DNA from: Acheta domesticus
Taxonomy: Eukaryota > Arthropoda > Insecta > Orthoptera > Gryllidae
Length of the DNA: 64,000 nucleotides
Reading direction: 5' to 3'
NCBI GenBank assembly: GCA_031308135.1
Contig: JAHLJT010000631.1
Span: 261,782,925 to 261,846,924, forward strand
Every line of letters starts with the position of its first letter. The first letter of the stretch is position 1. The notes under the pieces were generated by a model. That model saw nothing but the letters and a program-made list of their open reading frames with translations, ran no database searches and was not told the DNA's origin. Below are positions 11,948 through 22,970 of the stretch, piece after piece. The position numbers were made by a program, and so were the translations under genes.

Positions 11948-12520
11948 TTAGGAGTCAAAGTTGAGGAATATATGCGACTGTATAAAATTATGATGAATAA
12001 TTTGAAAATCTATACTGGAGTTGTAAGTGTTGAAGTCTGTGTAATAGGTTGATTTCTGCACTATTTTTAATAGGTTAACGGCTAAAGGATTTATGGTGGT
12101 TTTCCAGACGTTGAAAATAGCTTGACCAGCTTGTTTTTTTTCTTTCAAATACTGTCGGTTATTTTTTAGTCTCTGTGTAACATTGTGTTTGAGATATCCC
12201 AGGGTGCTGCAGCAATCATTTTAAGCATTTTTGATTCAAATCTGTAATATAGAGAGACTTATCCTGCTTGTAATGCCCCAAATTTGGATGCTGTAAGTCC
12301 ATATGTAGATTATTACTGTTTTATAGATGAATAATTTGTCTACGGATAATTTTGAATGGTGTCTTAGTGGCCAATATAGTCTCATCACTTGCAATTGAAG
12401 TTGCTTCTTTTTTACTAGTATGTAGGGTGAGAACCTTGCAATGTTTGCAAGTAATTTCAAGTTGAGGGTGCCTAACGTTTCCCAATTTGTTGTCGGTCAG
12501 CACTTTTGGGAGGTACACTA
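11948..12520 (-). pseudogene. Jockey-like LINE reverse transcriptase, decayed C-terminal third
   Basis: Minus-strand translation gives, in order: KKKQLQLQVMRLYWPLR and KLSVDKLFIYKTVI with IWTYSIQIWG (12240-12420); then ESKMLKMIAAAPWDIS with NTMLHRD (12165-12240) in another frame; then NPLAVNLL near 12075. These are the ordered landmarks of the region after the polymerase palm in Jockey-clade elements (LYWLL, WTYGIQLWG, RFQSK, APWYV, HPNPLAV). Stops and frameshifts separate the blocks, so it is a pseudogene. The upstream polymerase and endonuclease are absent. Confidence 0.85.
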
Positions 12521-12655
12521 TCCAAAAAAAATTGATATCGAAAATACAGAGACAATTTAGAACTTCTTAATAATTTCAGGTAGTTTCAAGTTGAGAGTGA
12601 CAGACGTTTCCCACCCCGTGACTGTCTTTCAGCGCTCTTAGGGGGTGGAATATCG
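12456..12655. repeat. Spaced direct repeat of about 65 bp
   Basis: TTTCAAGTTGAGGGTGCCTA... at 12456 and TTTCAAGTTGAGAGTGACAG... at 12587 align over about 65 bp. Both contain ACGTTTCCCA, a TGT(C)GGTCAGCAC/TGTCTTTCAGCGC segment and a G-rich end. The copies are separated by the LINE-like segment at 12531-12570. Origin unknown. Confidence 0.55.
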
Positions 12656-12760
12656 TGGCCCCAGAGACCTTCGCTGCCAGCGCCCACGTTTCGGCCGCGA
12701 GGCCAAACAGCGGTCTCTCTTCCTCTCCGCAAAGAGGATCGTGATGGTCGCGATGAAAAA
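12600..12760. other. Short GC-rich block
   Basis: CpG-rich block beginning in the second direct repeat. It contains an imperfect palindromic TCGTGGCCCCAGAGACC/GCGGTCTCTC section. The overlapping ORFs on both strands have no recognisable motif. Confidence 0.35.
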
Positions 12761-12879
12761 GCAAAGCAAGCACTGGCGTAATGGGAGCTCAGATTTATTG
12801 TCTTTGAGGAGGTTGAGCGTTTACTCAAATTTATGCACACCGGTTCCCCCCATGAACGCACAAAATCTCTCTTGGAAAT

Positions 12880-13585
12880 GACGCTCGTTATGTAGATGTA
12901 AACATGATCTAATTGGTGGGATGTTTCGTCATATGTAACACGATTTCGTTCACGAAAGCTGTAGCACGTCGCATAATACTTTATGATGGATTTTGTTTCG
13001 AAGCAATTTTCTTCACTGTGTGCGTTGGTGAGGATGTGTTCACAGAATAGAAACTAATTTCAAAACGTGGAACTCAATATTTCATTGAAAAATTGAATGC
13101 AAATATTAATCAGTTAAAATATAGGTCAATGATCTGACCCACATTTTGTGCATTAAGAATCGTATTTTGAAATCACTACAGGATAAAAACATTTCATGGT
13201 AAAATTAAATCCACAATAATATGTTTTGGTATAAAATATTTTTGTGTCCTTTTGGAGAATGGAAGACGGGAAAATAAAATCCTTCCGCAACTTTTCTTTA
13301 ATTTTCTTTAAAAAAATCCTTGTAAAAATATTATTAGAGAGATATCCTTTCCTTCTGTTGGAGTACCCGATTGGAATATTGACATTTACATATTTACGTG
13401 AAATTGAAGAAAAGTTTGAAAGCGACTTAGTGTCGCTAAGGAAATCTCTACGGTTTTTGCTGCACAAACAGTGATAACATTCCTATCAGTAGTTCCGAGA
13501 AAAACTTCAGTAAGTCCTATTCCTCGAGAAAAGATGTAGGAACGTGCTTAAGTAAAGAATGGATAGAAGAGAACGCAGAGAAGTC
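12880..13585. other. AT-rich sequence, nothing recognised
   Basis: AT-rich. ORFs of 104 and 76 codons overlap on opposite strands near 13.15-13.47 kb. Neither shows a domain or signal I recognise. Confidence 0.5.
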
Positions 13586-13589
13586 AGAA

Positions 13590-13990
13590 GGGACGAATTA
13601 CAAGGGAGCGCGATTGAGGATGTTGAAGGGAAATGTTTGAAAAGCAATCTGGGTGGGACGCGCAGCGAGCCAAACGCGGAACGAGGAGCGGAGAGCGCAG
13701 CGGAGGGGGAGAGACCTTGCGAAGGAAGAAGTGCGGCGCGTGTATCTGATCGTGCGTGGGAAGCGGGGCGGGAGATGCAGCTGAAGGCGGGAGGGGCGGC
13801 AGCGGACGCGAGACGGGACGGGAAAATGGTGGCAGAGAGCCTGCAGATTTGAGAGGCCAGCAAACACACAGTTGGATTCAATTACCAGCCCTGCGGACGC
13901 GTCCTGCCAGTCATTCTCATTCTCATCGCCTGTCGCACGCACCCACCCACACGCACACACAGACGCACACACGCACTTACATCCAGTGGA
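13590..13990. other. CpG-rich island, purine-biased, ending in a short CA repeat
   Basis: The left part is purine-biased on the top strand (GGGAGAGACC, GGGGCGGGAG). The right part has short CACACACGCAC repeats at 13932-13978. ORFs on both strands overlap fully, as expected from low AT content. No exon or promoter motif is decisive. Confidence 0.5.
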
Positions 13991-13999
13991 CGGCAAAGA

Positions 14000-15955
14000 A
14001 TTTTGGGCGCGTTTTTTGTTTTCATTTGTTTTCATTTTTTCGCTTTTTTTTTGTTATTTGTTGTTTTTTGTCGCATGATTCGTACGAACGAGAAGTGTGA
14101 CACCGAAAATAATTATCTTTCGGATCGCGCGTCATTATTTTCCACGTCGTTCTTTACGTACGTTTCTGCAATACGTTTGCCCTTCATTTTTCAACTTGAC
14201 CATAATTGGTGCGGTAATGTAATAGAGCAAGTGATACATCAATCATTTTACTGAACCACCAGCAAACTCTTAAGTGGCGTACCATACACCAACGCTGGAT
14301 TTATCAATACGCAATACCTCGACTTATAAGTTGTGCAACTGGAAAATTTCCATAATCTACGGAAATAGTTAATTACTGTACTGAATTAAGCAGAAATTTA
14401 CGAAATATTTTTTCCTTTTGATAAATTAAATTTACTCGTTAATTGCCCAAAAAATCACTATGTTGAAACACTTTTTAATTACACGCATACAATTTAAACT
14501 CCACATATACCAATCCAAACGAAAAGAGAAAAAAGCGTATAATTAAGTAGCCAAGGATGCAAAAGAAATGCATCTCACAGATTAGGTAGAACATCAATAT
14601 TTATGAACAAATACTTAATTACTACAGACGCAGCTACTTAGAAATTAATATTTAAAGTGCTTAAATTGGAGAATGTTCTCTCACCTACACTTGTCTGTTG
14701 TAACGGGAAATATCAGTAGGTTTTGTCTTTAACATGCATCATGGTTAAGGAATTCTTCAGCACAGAGAAGAACCACAAGAACGTTGGTTTGACTCTAGTT
14801 GACTTTTCGAACAACATAAAATATTTATCAGGAATAAATTAAATGTATAGTAAACCTATTTGATGAAAGTATGTGAAAAACAAATGTGAAAAATATAAAC
14901 GTCAGTGTTAGTCACCTGTTCTAAGAGGTATGCAAGCAGAATATCTTCTGAATGAGAAGTGACCTGTTTTTCCATTATCCAAGATTTAAAAACATTATAT
15001 TATTTATATGTCTTCACTTTTGTCAAGAAGTACAGTTTGCGTTGTTTTCTGAGCTTCGTCTAATATTTGATATGGAATACAATCAAAATCTTCCTTTTTA
15101 ACAATGTATTCTTATTTACTAAGTCGTAACGATGATCATAAGGACACAACGGAAGGCCCACTAAAATAGGTCTTATTCAGAACGGTTTTTTTCACGTTCA
15201 GAGCAAATATGGTGTCATCGAATGTGTGCCTTGATATCACGATTTGCTTGCATTTATCAAAATTGAAATTATTCTTAAATATGAAGGAAAAACATTACAT
15301 ACAACATAAAGATAAAGGAATATAATTGCACTAATAAATACGAAAACACTTGCAAATACGAGTATACACCTCTTTATTCACTAGTTTCGTTAATTACTAT
15401 AAAATATGTCTTTATTTATTTTACAATATAAAACCATTAAGTTTCGCATAAACCAAATGGCACCTTTTCTTAACAATGTTAAACTTTCTAACCTTCTTTA
15501 AAACTCCATCTATCATGTTTCCGCAGTGCAGATTTTGCATACTCAAGAAGCCTACGTTATTGTGGTATTTTGAAAGGGCAATTATTGATTCTGGCATGTC
15601 TCTATCCTAATATTTTTCTTATTATATCAGAGATAAGGTAATATAATAATCTCTTCTTGAATTCGTATTAAAGCCTCAACTTAATGTTAATTTACATACT
15701 AACCAGTGTATGATAATTAATTATTATTATAAGTTGATCAGTCTGTAAATCAACATAGAGTTGAGACTCGTCACTTGCTCTTTGCATTTGTGATAAATAT
15801 TTTTACTGCATATGTGGAATGCAATAGAAAGTTCTTCTTTTTCTTTATATTATTATAATTACCCATACATTTTCAGACAAAATATGTTAGATGTGGTTAA
15901 ATATAACACCTATTCCACGTTCCAATCAGCTTCAGCAGATCCGATGACGGTCGGT
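14000..15955. other. AT-rich sequence, nothing recognised
   Basis: Long AT-rich stretch with T-runs at 14.03-14.07 kb and no protein motifs, tRNA boxes or tandem arrays. Confidence 0.55.
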
Positions 15956-15957
15956 AC

Positions 15958-16560
15958 CTCTACATTACTTTGCGCAAAATATGGGCTCTTTCCAATACTG
16001 TCTTGCACTTTCCAATTTTCTGAATGGCCTAGGGAATAAGCCAAGTTCTTTAACAAGTTTTGCAGAACAAATTCCAGAGCTCCGATAACTATTGGTTAGA
16101 ATTGTATGTTTCCACTTCACATTCACTCAATCTCTTGGGTCTTCTTCGCCTACCAAATTTCTTTATTCACAAATTTTTCTTGTCTCCTTTTTCCTACAGC
16201 CTGATCGCCTACGCGTAGCATCATCTGTAAGTAGAGACGATTTTTTCTCTGAATCTCGGATATCAATAGTCGTTATCGTACGATCAGTTTTAATTTGTCG
16301 GACTTACAGCATCCAACAGACGTCGCAGGTTTTGGTGAGTGTTCATAGCGTTTGGGACTTCGAGATCATCGGTGTTGTATGGGGACTTTTCATGTATTCG
16401 GACTTTGCTAGAATTGGTCAAGCTGAGATAATATGATCCACGGTTTCTACATATTCCTGACTAACATGACACTTACCATTGGAGAAAATTTTGAGAACCG
16501 CTTAATCATTCTTCTGTACCAGATATTAAGCAGATATGACTCTGCTTCAGGTTGAGGTTT
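15958..16560 (-). pseudogene. LINE polymerase C-terminal fragment with zinc-knuckle-like region
   Basis: Minus-strand reading, broken by stops and frameshifts, gives NGKCHVSQEYVETVDHIISA then PILAKSEYMK near 16400-16500. Next comes VRQIKTDRTITTIDIRDS near 16260-16310, and TILTNSYRSSGICSAKLVKE near 16040-16110. This is the order seen at the C-terminus of many animal non-LTR retrotransposons: C..C..ETVDHI(I/V)S(G/A)C, LA..EY..RH, then QTD..I...RPDIV, then P(V/I)VIGA.G. The first zinc-knuckle cysteines are mutated. No reverse transcriptase is retained nearby. Confidence 0.78.
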
Positions 16561-16656
16561 CATCTTTCCCTTTTAAAAAACAGTGGCCGGTCTTTGTTGA
16601 TTTGTACTACATTGTTCTACCTCTCGTGATATGTCTCTTTAGGCTTTTTTGGGTAT

Positions 16657-16692
16657 TTTATTATTATTATTAATATTATTATTATTATTATA

Positions 16693-16727
<35 letters not shown>

Positions 16728-16736
16728 TACTATAAC
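16657..16736. repeat. (TTA)n microsatellite
   Basis: About 26 imperfect TTA/ATT triplets, with small interruptions (TTAATATT, ATAATT) at the left and ACTATTACTATAAC at the right edge. Confidence 0.97.
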
Positions 16737-17425
16737 AATTGAAGTCCGTGTTTTCCCAAAACGTAATGTTCCATCGTAAAAGGTGTTCTGCGTTCTAGCA
16801 ATGATTGTTAAGCTTATTGATCAATTATTACATACCTATTCTTGTAGAATTAACAAGATATTATGAATGTTTATTTTCAGAAGATTTCAATTGTTTCTTC
16901 AGGTTTGTGTATTATCAAATTGTACAGGTTTCAGGTCTTCAGGCAGTTCAAGTTTCTAGATAATCAAATTGAATTCAACTAATCCGTTGTACATCTGACA
17001 ACGTCTACAGCCCACACGACGAAAGATTGGGATTTCCGAGATGTGAAGTGCATAACCAAATACTATGTAGATTGTAAAGCTCTTTAACTAACAATTGAGA
17101 AACATACAGACAGAATTTAAGTATTTTCAATGATTAAAGATACACATTGCAGCCGACGAGATTTACAGTTCGTATATAATATCAAATAAAAATGGATTAA
17201 ATGGAAATAACGTGACTTTCACGACTGTCACAATCTCTCTTAATGAGAAATGGAAATTGTAATATAATTTCAGTGTTAATGAATTAAGCTAACAATAAAT
17301 TGTTAATGCAAGCTGAACAACACTGTATTGAACAACGAAACTGATGATGCAATTTAGCTTATTATTACAGTTCTAAATAGTACATTGTTCAGCGTTTATT
17401 GTATTTAATATTCTTTGCCTCAGCG
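16737..17425. other. AT-rich sequence, nothing recognised
   Basis: AT-rich spacer between the microsatellite and a LINE endonuclease relic. No motif recognised. Confidence 0.5.
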
Positions 17426-17426
17426 T

Positions 17427-17960
17427 TATTTTAGCAGTCTCGTCTGGTTGTACCATTCGTTGAATATGGTTTCCAACGAAGTAATTTGTCTCTATGAATA
17501 TTTCCTACCCTTGCATTTAAATCGCCACAAAGTACAACTGGATATAATTATTTACTTTATTTATTTTGAAGAGAGTAAAAGAAAATTTGGGTGTGCTCTT
17601 TCCTTCCTTATTCAGAGGCATAAGCAACAATTGTTACTAAATGTTCTCTATTTTAAATATACAAGTGACCATTCTTCCGTTTATAAAGAAGTATTCAGTT
17701 ATTTTATTTTCCAATCTTGAACCGATAAATATGCCACAGCTCGCGCATGCGCTGTGAGATACTCGACTGTACATCATCGTGTAATAATTCAGATCTTCTG
17801 TGCCGTTTAACTTTTTATGGGTTTGTGTTATGACGCACATGTAATTTTCTTTATCATTTTGTTTAAAGTCCAGCTCTTCTTCTTTGCTTCTCAACCTTTT
17901 AACATTATGTGGCAATTTTTGTTCGGTCAGTAATATCAAATCGTTTTCTGTTTTCATGCT
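17427..17960 (-). pseudogene. LINE endonuclease (APE-type) domain relic
   Basis: The minus strand encodes NDLILLTEQKLP (17930 region), then YYTMMYSRVSHSACASCGIF with IGSRLENKITEYFFINGRMV (17690-17790). After a frameshift comes EHLVTIVAYASE near 17620, then PVVLCGDLNARVGN near 17505-17540. This is the ordered core of an apurinic/apyrimidinic-like endonuclease of non-LTR retrotransposons. It includes the strand with the (G)DLNAR motif, whose Asp and Asn are catalytic in the family. Several stops and at least two frameshifts make it non-functional. The polymerase that would follow is not found directly downstream. Confidence 0.87.
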
Positions 17961-18149
17961 GTCGGGCTGTTTATTTTGAAGAATGTCAGTATGCGCAAAA
18001 TTCTCTGGCCACGTGATGGGCGCTGGATAAATTAAGCTTGGTGAGGGGCTGTCATCTCACAGATTGCAAGCCGAATAGGTAAAATTTCGGGTCACCGTCC
18101 CCAGGCTTTCAATGGGCTAGGAGTATTGCCTGCCCCTCCGAAGCCATCT

Positions 18150-18645
18150 TCACTGGCTTCGGTAGCTTAGGGCATCAACTGATGTCAATGCAGCGCCTCT
18201 TAAGGGAGGGTCGTAGGGTTCGAGACCCAACGGTGGTAGGATTTTCTAGATAGCTAAGTCGGATTCAACCGCGGCTTGGAGGAGAATTCTAGCGACGGCA
18301 GCTGTGATCTGCAGTTTTCCGTGTTTTCTCCGATCAACACCAGAATGCCAGAGCGGTATCCTAATAAACAGGCCGCGGACCGCGCGCGATCTTTCCTTCC
18401 TCTTCTTGTCCTATCCTTTCCCCCTCCCTTACACACAGACTTGCATGTCCTACAGTACCACACATGTCAGAAGACTAGTGACGGAGCTTAGAGCTTGTCC
18501 CGGCTGAGGCGGTGTCACCCTGGTAGGTGATAACTGATTGAGGGAAAACTCCCGCTAGTCGACGGTATGTAGGTGCCGGATATCGACATCCAGCTTGGAA
18601 AGATTATCGCCACCTTCCGATAAAAAACATGCACTACACGGTCGT
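18150..18645 (+). mobile_element. SINE family A, copy 3 (full-length-like, with tRNA head)
   Basis: Carries the tRNA-like head: GGTAGCTTAGGGCATC (A-box-like) and GGGTTCGAGACCC (B box matching GGTTCGANNCC). The family body follows: TTGGAGGAGAATTCTAGCG, TTTTCTCCGATCAACACCAG, GCGCGCGATCTTTCCTTCC, TGTCCCGGCTGAGGCGGTG, CTCCCGCTAGTCGACGG and AAAAACATGCACTACAC. The extreme 3' tail (GGGACTAATGACC) appears lost. The promoter would be the internal pol III type. It is flanked upstream by a short hairpin, GAAGCC/GGCTTC, at about 18140-18160. Confidence 0.85.
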
Positions 18646-18659
18646 TTGGTGACTACCGT

Positions 18660-19288
18660 GCCCCAAAAGTGGAATTTGATTTTCGAAATAATATAATGTC
18701 TTAACGACTGTGTGTCAGGATGACATTTAAACAACTATTTGGAATCTTTCATCATCACCTTCTAATTTCTTTTACAAAATGTTCAGAATCTTGTGACTTT
18801 TCGGGTCGCACCAACTATTACTTTTCGGAAAAGTATATACATTTCCCGTGGTGGACAGCCCAAGTGTTGGCCTAAGTGTAGCGGTTCAGTGATGAAGTCA
18901 TGCAATGAAACATTTTCATTCTGTATGGCAACTAAATATGACAGCCTGTTTTGGAAATATTTTAGGGTGATCAGTTACCATCTTCGATTTTCCTTTTATT
19001 TCTTCCCGAGTCTCGGTCCTTTAACCGTGAGTATTGCTGAGTTGCTCAGGGTTACTTTACTTCTTTTTACACAAGTGGATGTGGTGCATTTGCGCAAATA
19101 TTCAAAAATCGTTTCAATCCTAATTAAAATTTTGGAAGGAAAGAAGAAATAGTTAACAAATACGGGCTACCGGAACCTGTGCAAAAATTTCGTCCATCTG
19201 TGTACGTAAAGGATACTGAAGTACTATTCTAAATTTTAAACATATATTCAATTCGTAAATAATAATTTAAAGCTTTAAATGAAGTATT
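18660..19288. other. AT-rich sequence, nothing recognised
   Basis: Contains one ORF of 119 codons (18793-19152) with no motif I can name. I treat it as random. Confidence 0.45.
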
Positions 19289-19774
19289 TTGATTAGGATT
19301 AAATTAACACAAAAACTGAATACCTTCCGGCAAAAACGTCGTAAAGCTCAAAATGCAAATATAGCGACACACGATTTTGCTCCTCCATTGTTACAACGTT
19401 TATGCACCCGTGCGTCTCGTGGCGAAATTAAAACAGAAGAAAAACGTCGCTTAGTGTTCATGTTTGCCAACATAGATTCCTACGTGCCTCACTCCGACCA
19501 TATGAAAGAAATTTATGAAGATATGATATATCAAAGATATATCATATATATCATTGGAGCACATACCACTTTTATGCGAGGAAACCCAGCATTCCAGAAA
19601 AGCGAGGGTTACGTTTTTGCCGGCTGGTATTCAACTATTTTTTCTTTTTCGCCTTACGAATACTTCGTAAGAGGAGAAAGTTATGTAATCGTGCGCCGGA
19701 AAACGGGGAATTTTCGCCAGAAAAACTCTTATAGCAGGGGTCTGGTTTTGTATAATTTTAGCACATCATTTTGA
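19289..19774 (+). CDS. Unidentified ORF with coding-like codon use (161 codons)
   Basis: This is the longest ORF in the window that is not explained by low-complexity or GC-rich sequence. The first half, KLNTFRQKRRKAQNA to DHMKEIYEDM, has a mixed, protein-like composition, with repeated CGT for Arg and CAA for Gln. After about residue 85 the sequence turns low-complexity at DNA level (ATATATCAAAGATATATC). The second half (GYVFAGWYSTIF, YEYFVRGESYVIVRRK) looks less convincing and includes a short DNA palindrome, CTTACGAATACTTCGTAAG. I do not recognise a family. No splice signal or neighbour supports a gene. It could be an exon, a transposon or viral gene relic, or chance. Confidence 0.25.
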   Translation: MIRIKLTQKLNTFRQKRRKAQNANIATHDFAPPLLQRLCTRASRGEIKTEEKRRLVFMFANIDSYVPHSDHMKEIYEDMIYQRYIIYIIGAHTTFMRGNPAFQKSEGYVFAGWYSTIFSFSPYEYFVRGESYVIVRRKTGNFRQKNSYSRGLVLYNFSTSF

Positions 19775-19990
19775 ATTAATATCAGTGACGCACCAATAGG
19801 GGGTCATTTGCATTTTTCTTCTCCCTCATGGGTGGGAAAAGCAATGGAAACTAATCCCAAGTCTTCAACCACCAACAGATCACAGCCCTCCAAAAGTCGA
19901 ATATACTGTTAACAATATGCTTTTTAGGTAGTACTTAGGTATATTATAATGTAGAATAATATAATGTAATATAACATTATAAAACATAAC
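19775..19990. other. Short spacer, nothing recognised
   Basis: AT-rich sequence with an AATATAATGTAATATAAC-like run before the SINE at 19.99 kb. Confidence 0.4.
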
Positions 19991-19993
19991 ATA

Positions 19994-20366
19994 GCGCGGA
20001 TAGCGGATTCGATGGTGTATGCGGATTCGATGGTTACGGTAACGGTTAGCGTACCGGACTGTCATACCCAAGTTCGCGGGTTCAAACCCGATCGAAACCG
20101 TGGATTTTTAAGGGGGAAAAACCCTTCGTACGCCTTCCTTCGGAGGGGAAGTAAAGCCGGCTGTCCCATGTAGTAGATTTACTGTATGTAAAAAGATCCT
20201 CAAGCCTAAATGACGCCTCTCAGCTAAATTCAAATCGCCTGTTTCGTCGCCCGAGATAATAGCTTCTTTCTCCGCTAGGCGGTGAAAGGAGTGTAGTAGA
20301 AATTTGCGTGGTCAGGCCGAAGAGCGGGCGTCATGGCCCGAGTCTCGCCACGTAAAATAAGGTTAA
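19994..20366 (+). mobile_element. SINE family B, copy 1
   Basis: tRNA-derived head: ACGGTTAGCGTACCGGAC (A-box region) and CGCGGGTTCAAACCCGATCG (B box GGTTCAAACCC). The conserved body has CCTTCGTACGCCTTCC, GAGGGGAAGTAAAGCCGGCT, AAGATCCTCAAGCCTAAATG, CAAATCGCCTGTTTCGTCGC and GAGTCTCGCCACGTAAAATA. It aligns along its whole length with 44970-45345 with only scattered differences. This copy has a small internal duplication of GCGGATTCGATGGT at its 5' end. It encodes no protein. Confidence 0.88.
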
Positions 20367-20491
20367 TAATTCTTTTAAAAGTCCAATAATTTGTAGGCAG
20401 ACTCAAAATAACATATTTTTATTTTTATTTTATATTTTTTTTTAAAAAGGCAGTCTTTCACATATTTTAATATCTCTCTTTACATAAAGAA
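20367..20491. other. AT-rich insert between two SINE-B tail copies
   Basis: About 125 bp of AT-rich sequence with a TTTTTATTTTTATTTTATA run. It lies between the SINE-B tail at 20349 and a second, separate copy of that tail at 20492. Confidence 0.45.
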
Positions 20492-20515
20492 ACGTAAAAT
20501 AAGGCATTAACTAAA
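20492..20515 (+). repeat. Isolated second SINE-B 3' tail
   Basis: AACGTAAAATAAGGCATTAA repeats the 3' end of SINE family B. It matches the tail of the copy at 45.3 kb better than the tail of the adjacent copy at 20349. Confidence 0.6.
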
Positions 20516-20524
20516 CATAATACA

Positions 20525-20730
20525 AACGAGCAAGTGCGGCGCAGGCGTGCGGGGCGCGGGGCGCGTCCCGCAGGTCGCCGCTGCGGAGGCGTAGCGTCGT
20601 GGGAGCGCCGTGTGGCGGCGCTGCTCCCTCGTCGCGCGTTGGCAGATGCCGCGTGTGCATTCCACCGTTGCCATCTGCTCGCTGTTTACTCTCCCCAAGG
20701 GAGAGCGATGTTCCGTTCAACTAAAGATTC
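20525..20730. other. CpG-rich island with paired E-box motifs
   Basis: Very CpG-dense. Contains GGCAGATGCC and, 30 bp on, GCCATCTGC: inverted E-box-like CAGATG sites. It also has a short hairpin, AGCGCCGTGTGGCGGCGCT. It starts within 12 bp of the isolated SINE-B tail. Overlapping ORFs on both strands have no motif. Confidence 0.5.
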
Positions 20731-20759
20731 TGTGGCGGATCCCACACACATGAGAGCGC

Positions 20760-22775
20760 GTGCAGTTCCCACCCACTGGACAAACAATTGCGAGGTAATT
20801 TCGATCTTAACCCTTGGTTTCGTAAGCTGAATAGTTTAACTGACCGGGTACGTTTTCAAGTTTTTTACTGACTGGGTACATTTTGGACTCATTATTTTTC
20901 CAAAATAAATACTTATTTTTAGTATTTTGATATAATATTGATAATACAATATTATGATCACGATGGTAAATTTTATTTTAATTGAAAAATATAAATATAT
21001 TCAATAGTTTTATTTATTATTTTTTAATACAATTTTTACTTCCAGTCTTTTCAGACCACGGATTATTTAACATGGGGGAGGGTATTTCAAATATTTTATA
21101 TATTCATATAATATATTAAATATGTAAAAAACTAACCGCTAGAGTATTCTGCAACTGCTAATAAAGGCTTAACTTACAAATTTATGAACTGCCAGAATTA
21201 TATTTTAAAACCATCACTAACTTATAGAAAAAATATGATGAGGGTGCTCAGTACACGTAGGGTTAACTGTTTAGATATATTATGTTATTGGCACATAAAC
21301 GAGAGAGCTACTTTTATTCTGTTACCAAAAAGAGAGTAGATAACTGAACATGTGCAGCGATGGAAGCAAAAAATCCTGTTTAAAAGAGTTTTCTTATACA
21401 CTGTGCGAAAGAATAATCATTTACACATTACTTACTTACATAAAGTACACTTCCGCGGCGAGCATTACCACACGCAGTTTCAATTCACCACACGTTCCAA
21501 CAACGACTGTTTTCCGTTTCACCCTTGAATATCATAGAGGACGAATCTGAAATTTCAGCGAAAAAAACGCCAATTCGTTGTTGAAATGAAATGGAAGGTG
21601 AACGCTTAGAAAAGAAACAGTGGATTCCCTCACATTCCTCGTTGCACTGCATGTCCTGACGATATAATTACCTGAAGATACGTAAGATACAATATGAGCA
21701 GCCACATATATTTTTGTAATTCCTTGGAGCAATTCTTTTAATCAGTAGGTACTTTATTATACATAAGAATGGGCGTTAATTTATATTATCTATTTATTGT
21801 ATCTTAAACGTATACATACCCATTATTTTCCCCACAGTAAGGCATATTAAACCTTTTTGGCAAATATATGATCCATTGCGAGTCATTAAGGCTTAAGTGA
21901 ATAAATTTCGTAAATCACTTTTAGAGTAAAAAATACACTTTCGTTGTAAGCCTCCTTGAGAACTAGCCCACTTTTTTTCTCCGTAATTGTTTTCACAGTT
22001 GGTATCTTGGAGTTGAGAACTCCGGAGCTAACTCACTCACGTGCCGTATCTTCAAAAGCTCCGGGACGCGAGCGAACCTTGCCTGGCTGCCTGTTCTCGA
22101 CCGCTCGTGGCCAATCAACACCGTTGATGAAACAGCGCGAGTTGTCTCGTTGAATAATTCATACGCCGACCGTCAACCCATATTGTGTAAGTGTGGGCAC
22201 AGGAGACACTTCAACGATAAAGGCCACAATCAAGCGCAGAGTTTGCAATGAAAGATGAGGGACAGGATAACAGAAAATAAGGATAGATAGGAAAGTAGTA
22301 CTACTGGGATGGCGAAAGAATTAATGGCATCTAAAATGAACGGGTCCTAGGTAGCAGCGTTGAAAACTACATAATAATCTATGGATATTCTGTCCCACGA
22401 GGGGGTCACTGACCCGCAGCCCATGGCGGCAGCCAGTCCTTGAGTTCTCGCTACGCTCTCATCTCTCCAAAAACTCATTTTAGAATTTGCTGAAAGTTTG
22501 TTCTAAATGCACGTTAACACATTATGAAATTAATTTTTTTTAAACACTAAGGGTTTTCGCTCGCAAAGAAATTTTAGCTTTCTACTCAACCATATTGTGA
22601 CTTTTGCTTTAAATGAAAGGTAGTGAACCCAAATATGCTTTTACATCCTCTTATTAACAGATTTTATCCTACAAAAAACAAATTAAATAAATTTTAATTC
22701 TATCTTAAAATAGTAGTAGTAATCTGCCTACATTAGTCATTACGTCGTATTGAAGAGCAAGTACATTGTGTAGTT
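20760..22775. other. AT-rich sequence, nothing recognised
   Basis: AT-rich DNA with a modest GC-richer patch at 22.0-22.15 kb. No protein motif, tandem array or tRNA-like head recognised. Confidence 0.5.
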
Positions 22776-22780
22776 AGAAT

Positions 22781-22970
22781 TTAGTTGCCTTGGCTATTGT
22801 ATTGTGCGAGTTGAAATTGATCCATTAAAAGCAGTAGACGTTTTATCGAGTTATAGCCAGTGAAGTAAAGATAGAGAGCTTTTTGAGTTCGACGATTGTT
22901 TTTAAATCTAAGATTAATGCGTGTACAAAACGACACGTCTAGCAATCGTTTGACTCTTGTGTTCAATTAC
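22781..22970 (-). pseudogene. LINE ORF2 C-terminal fragment, probably same element as 23.46 kb
   Basis: Minus-strand NTRVKRLLDVSFCTRINLRF is followed by ALYLYFTGYNSIKRL and MDQFQLAQYN. This resembles the terminal NTR...P(F)..T......F......LYNSLP..IKR....FK..L tail of non-LTR retrotransposon polymerases. The reverse transcriptase fragment at 23456-23690 lies upstream on the same strand in the correct order. The roughly 490 bp between them is shorter than the usual distance and unreadable, so a deletion and heavy decay are likely. Confidence 0.5.

Noticed and set aside
18276..18507. Similar-looking short ORFs in several SINE copies (RMPEQYPNKRA-like peptides)
   Set aside because: The peptide similarity comes from the SINE DNA; frames are not maintained among copies and tRNA-derived SINEs encode no protein.
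19994..20110. Functional tRNA gene
   Set aside because: A and B boxes are present but the acceptor stem and anticodon arm do not fold as a tRNA, and a SINE body follows.
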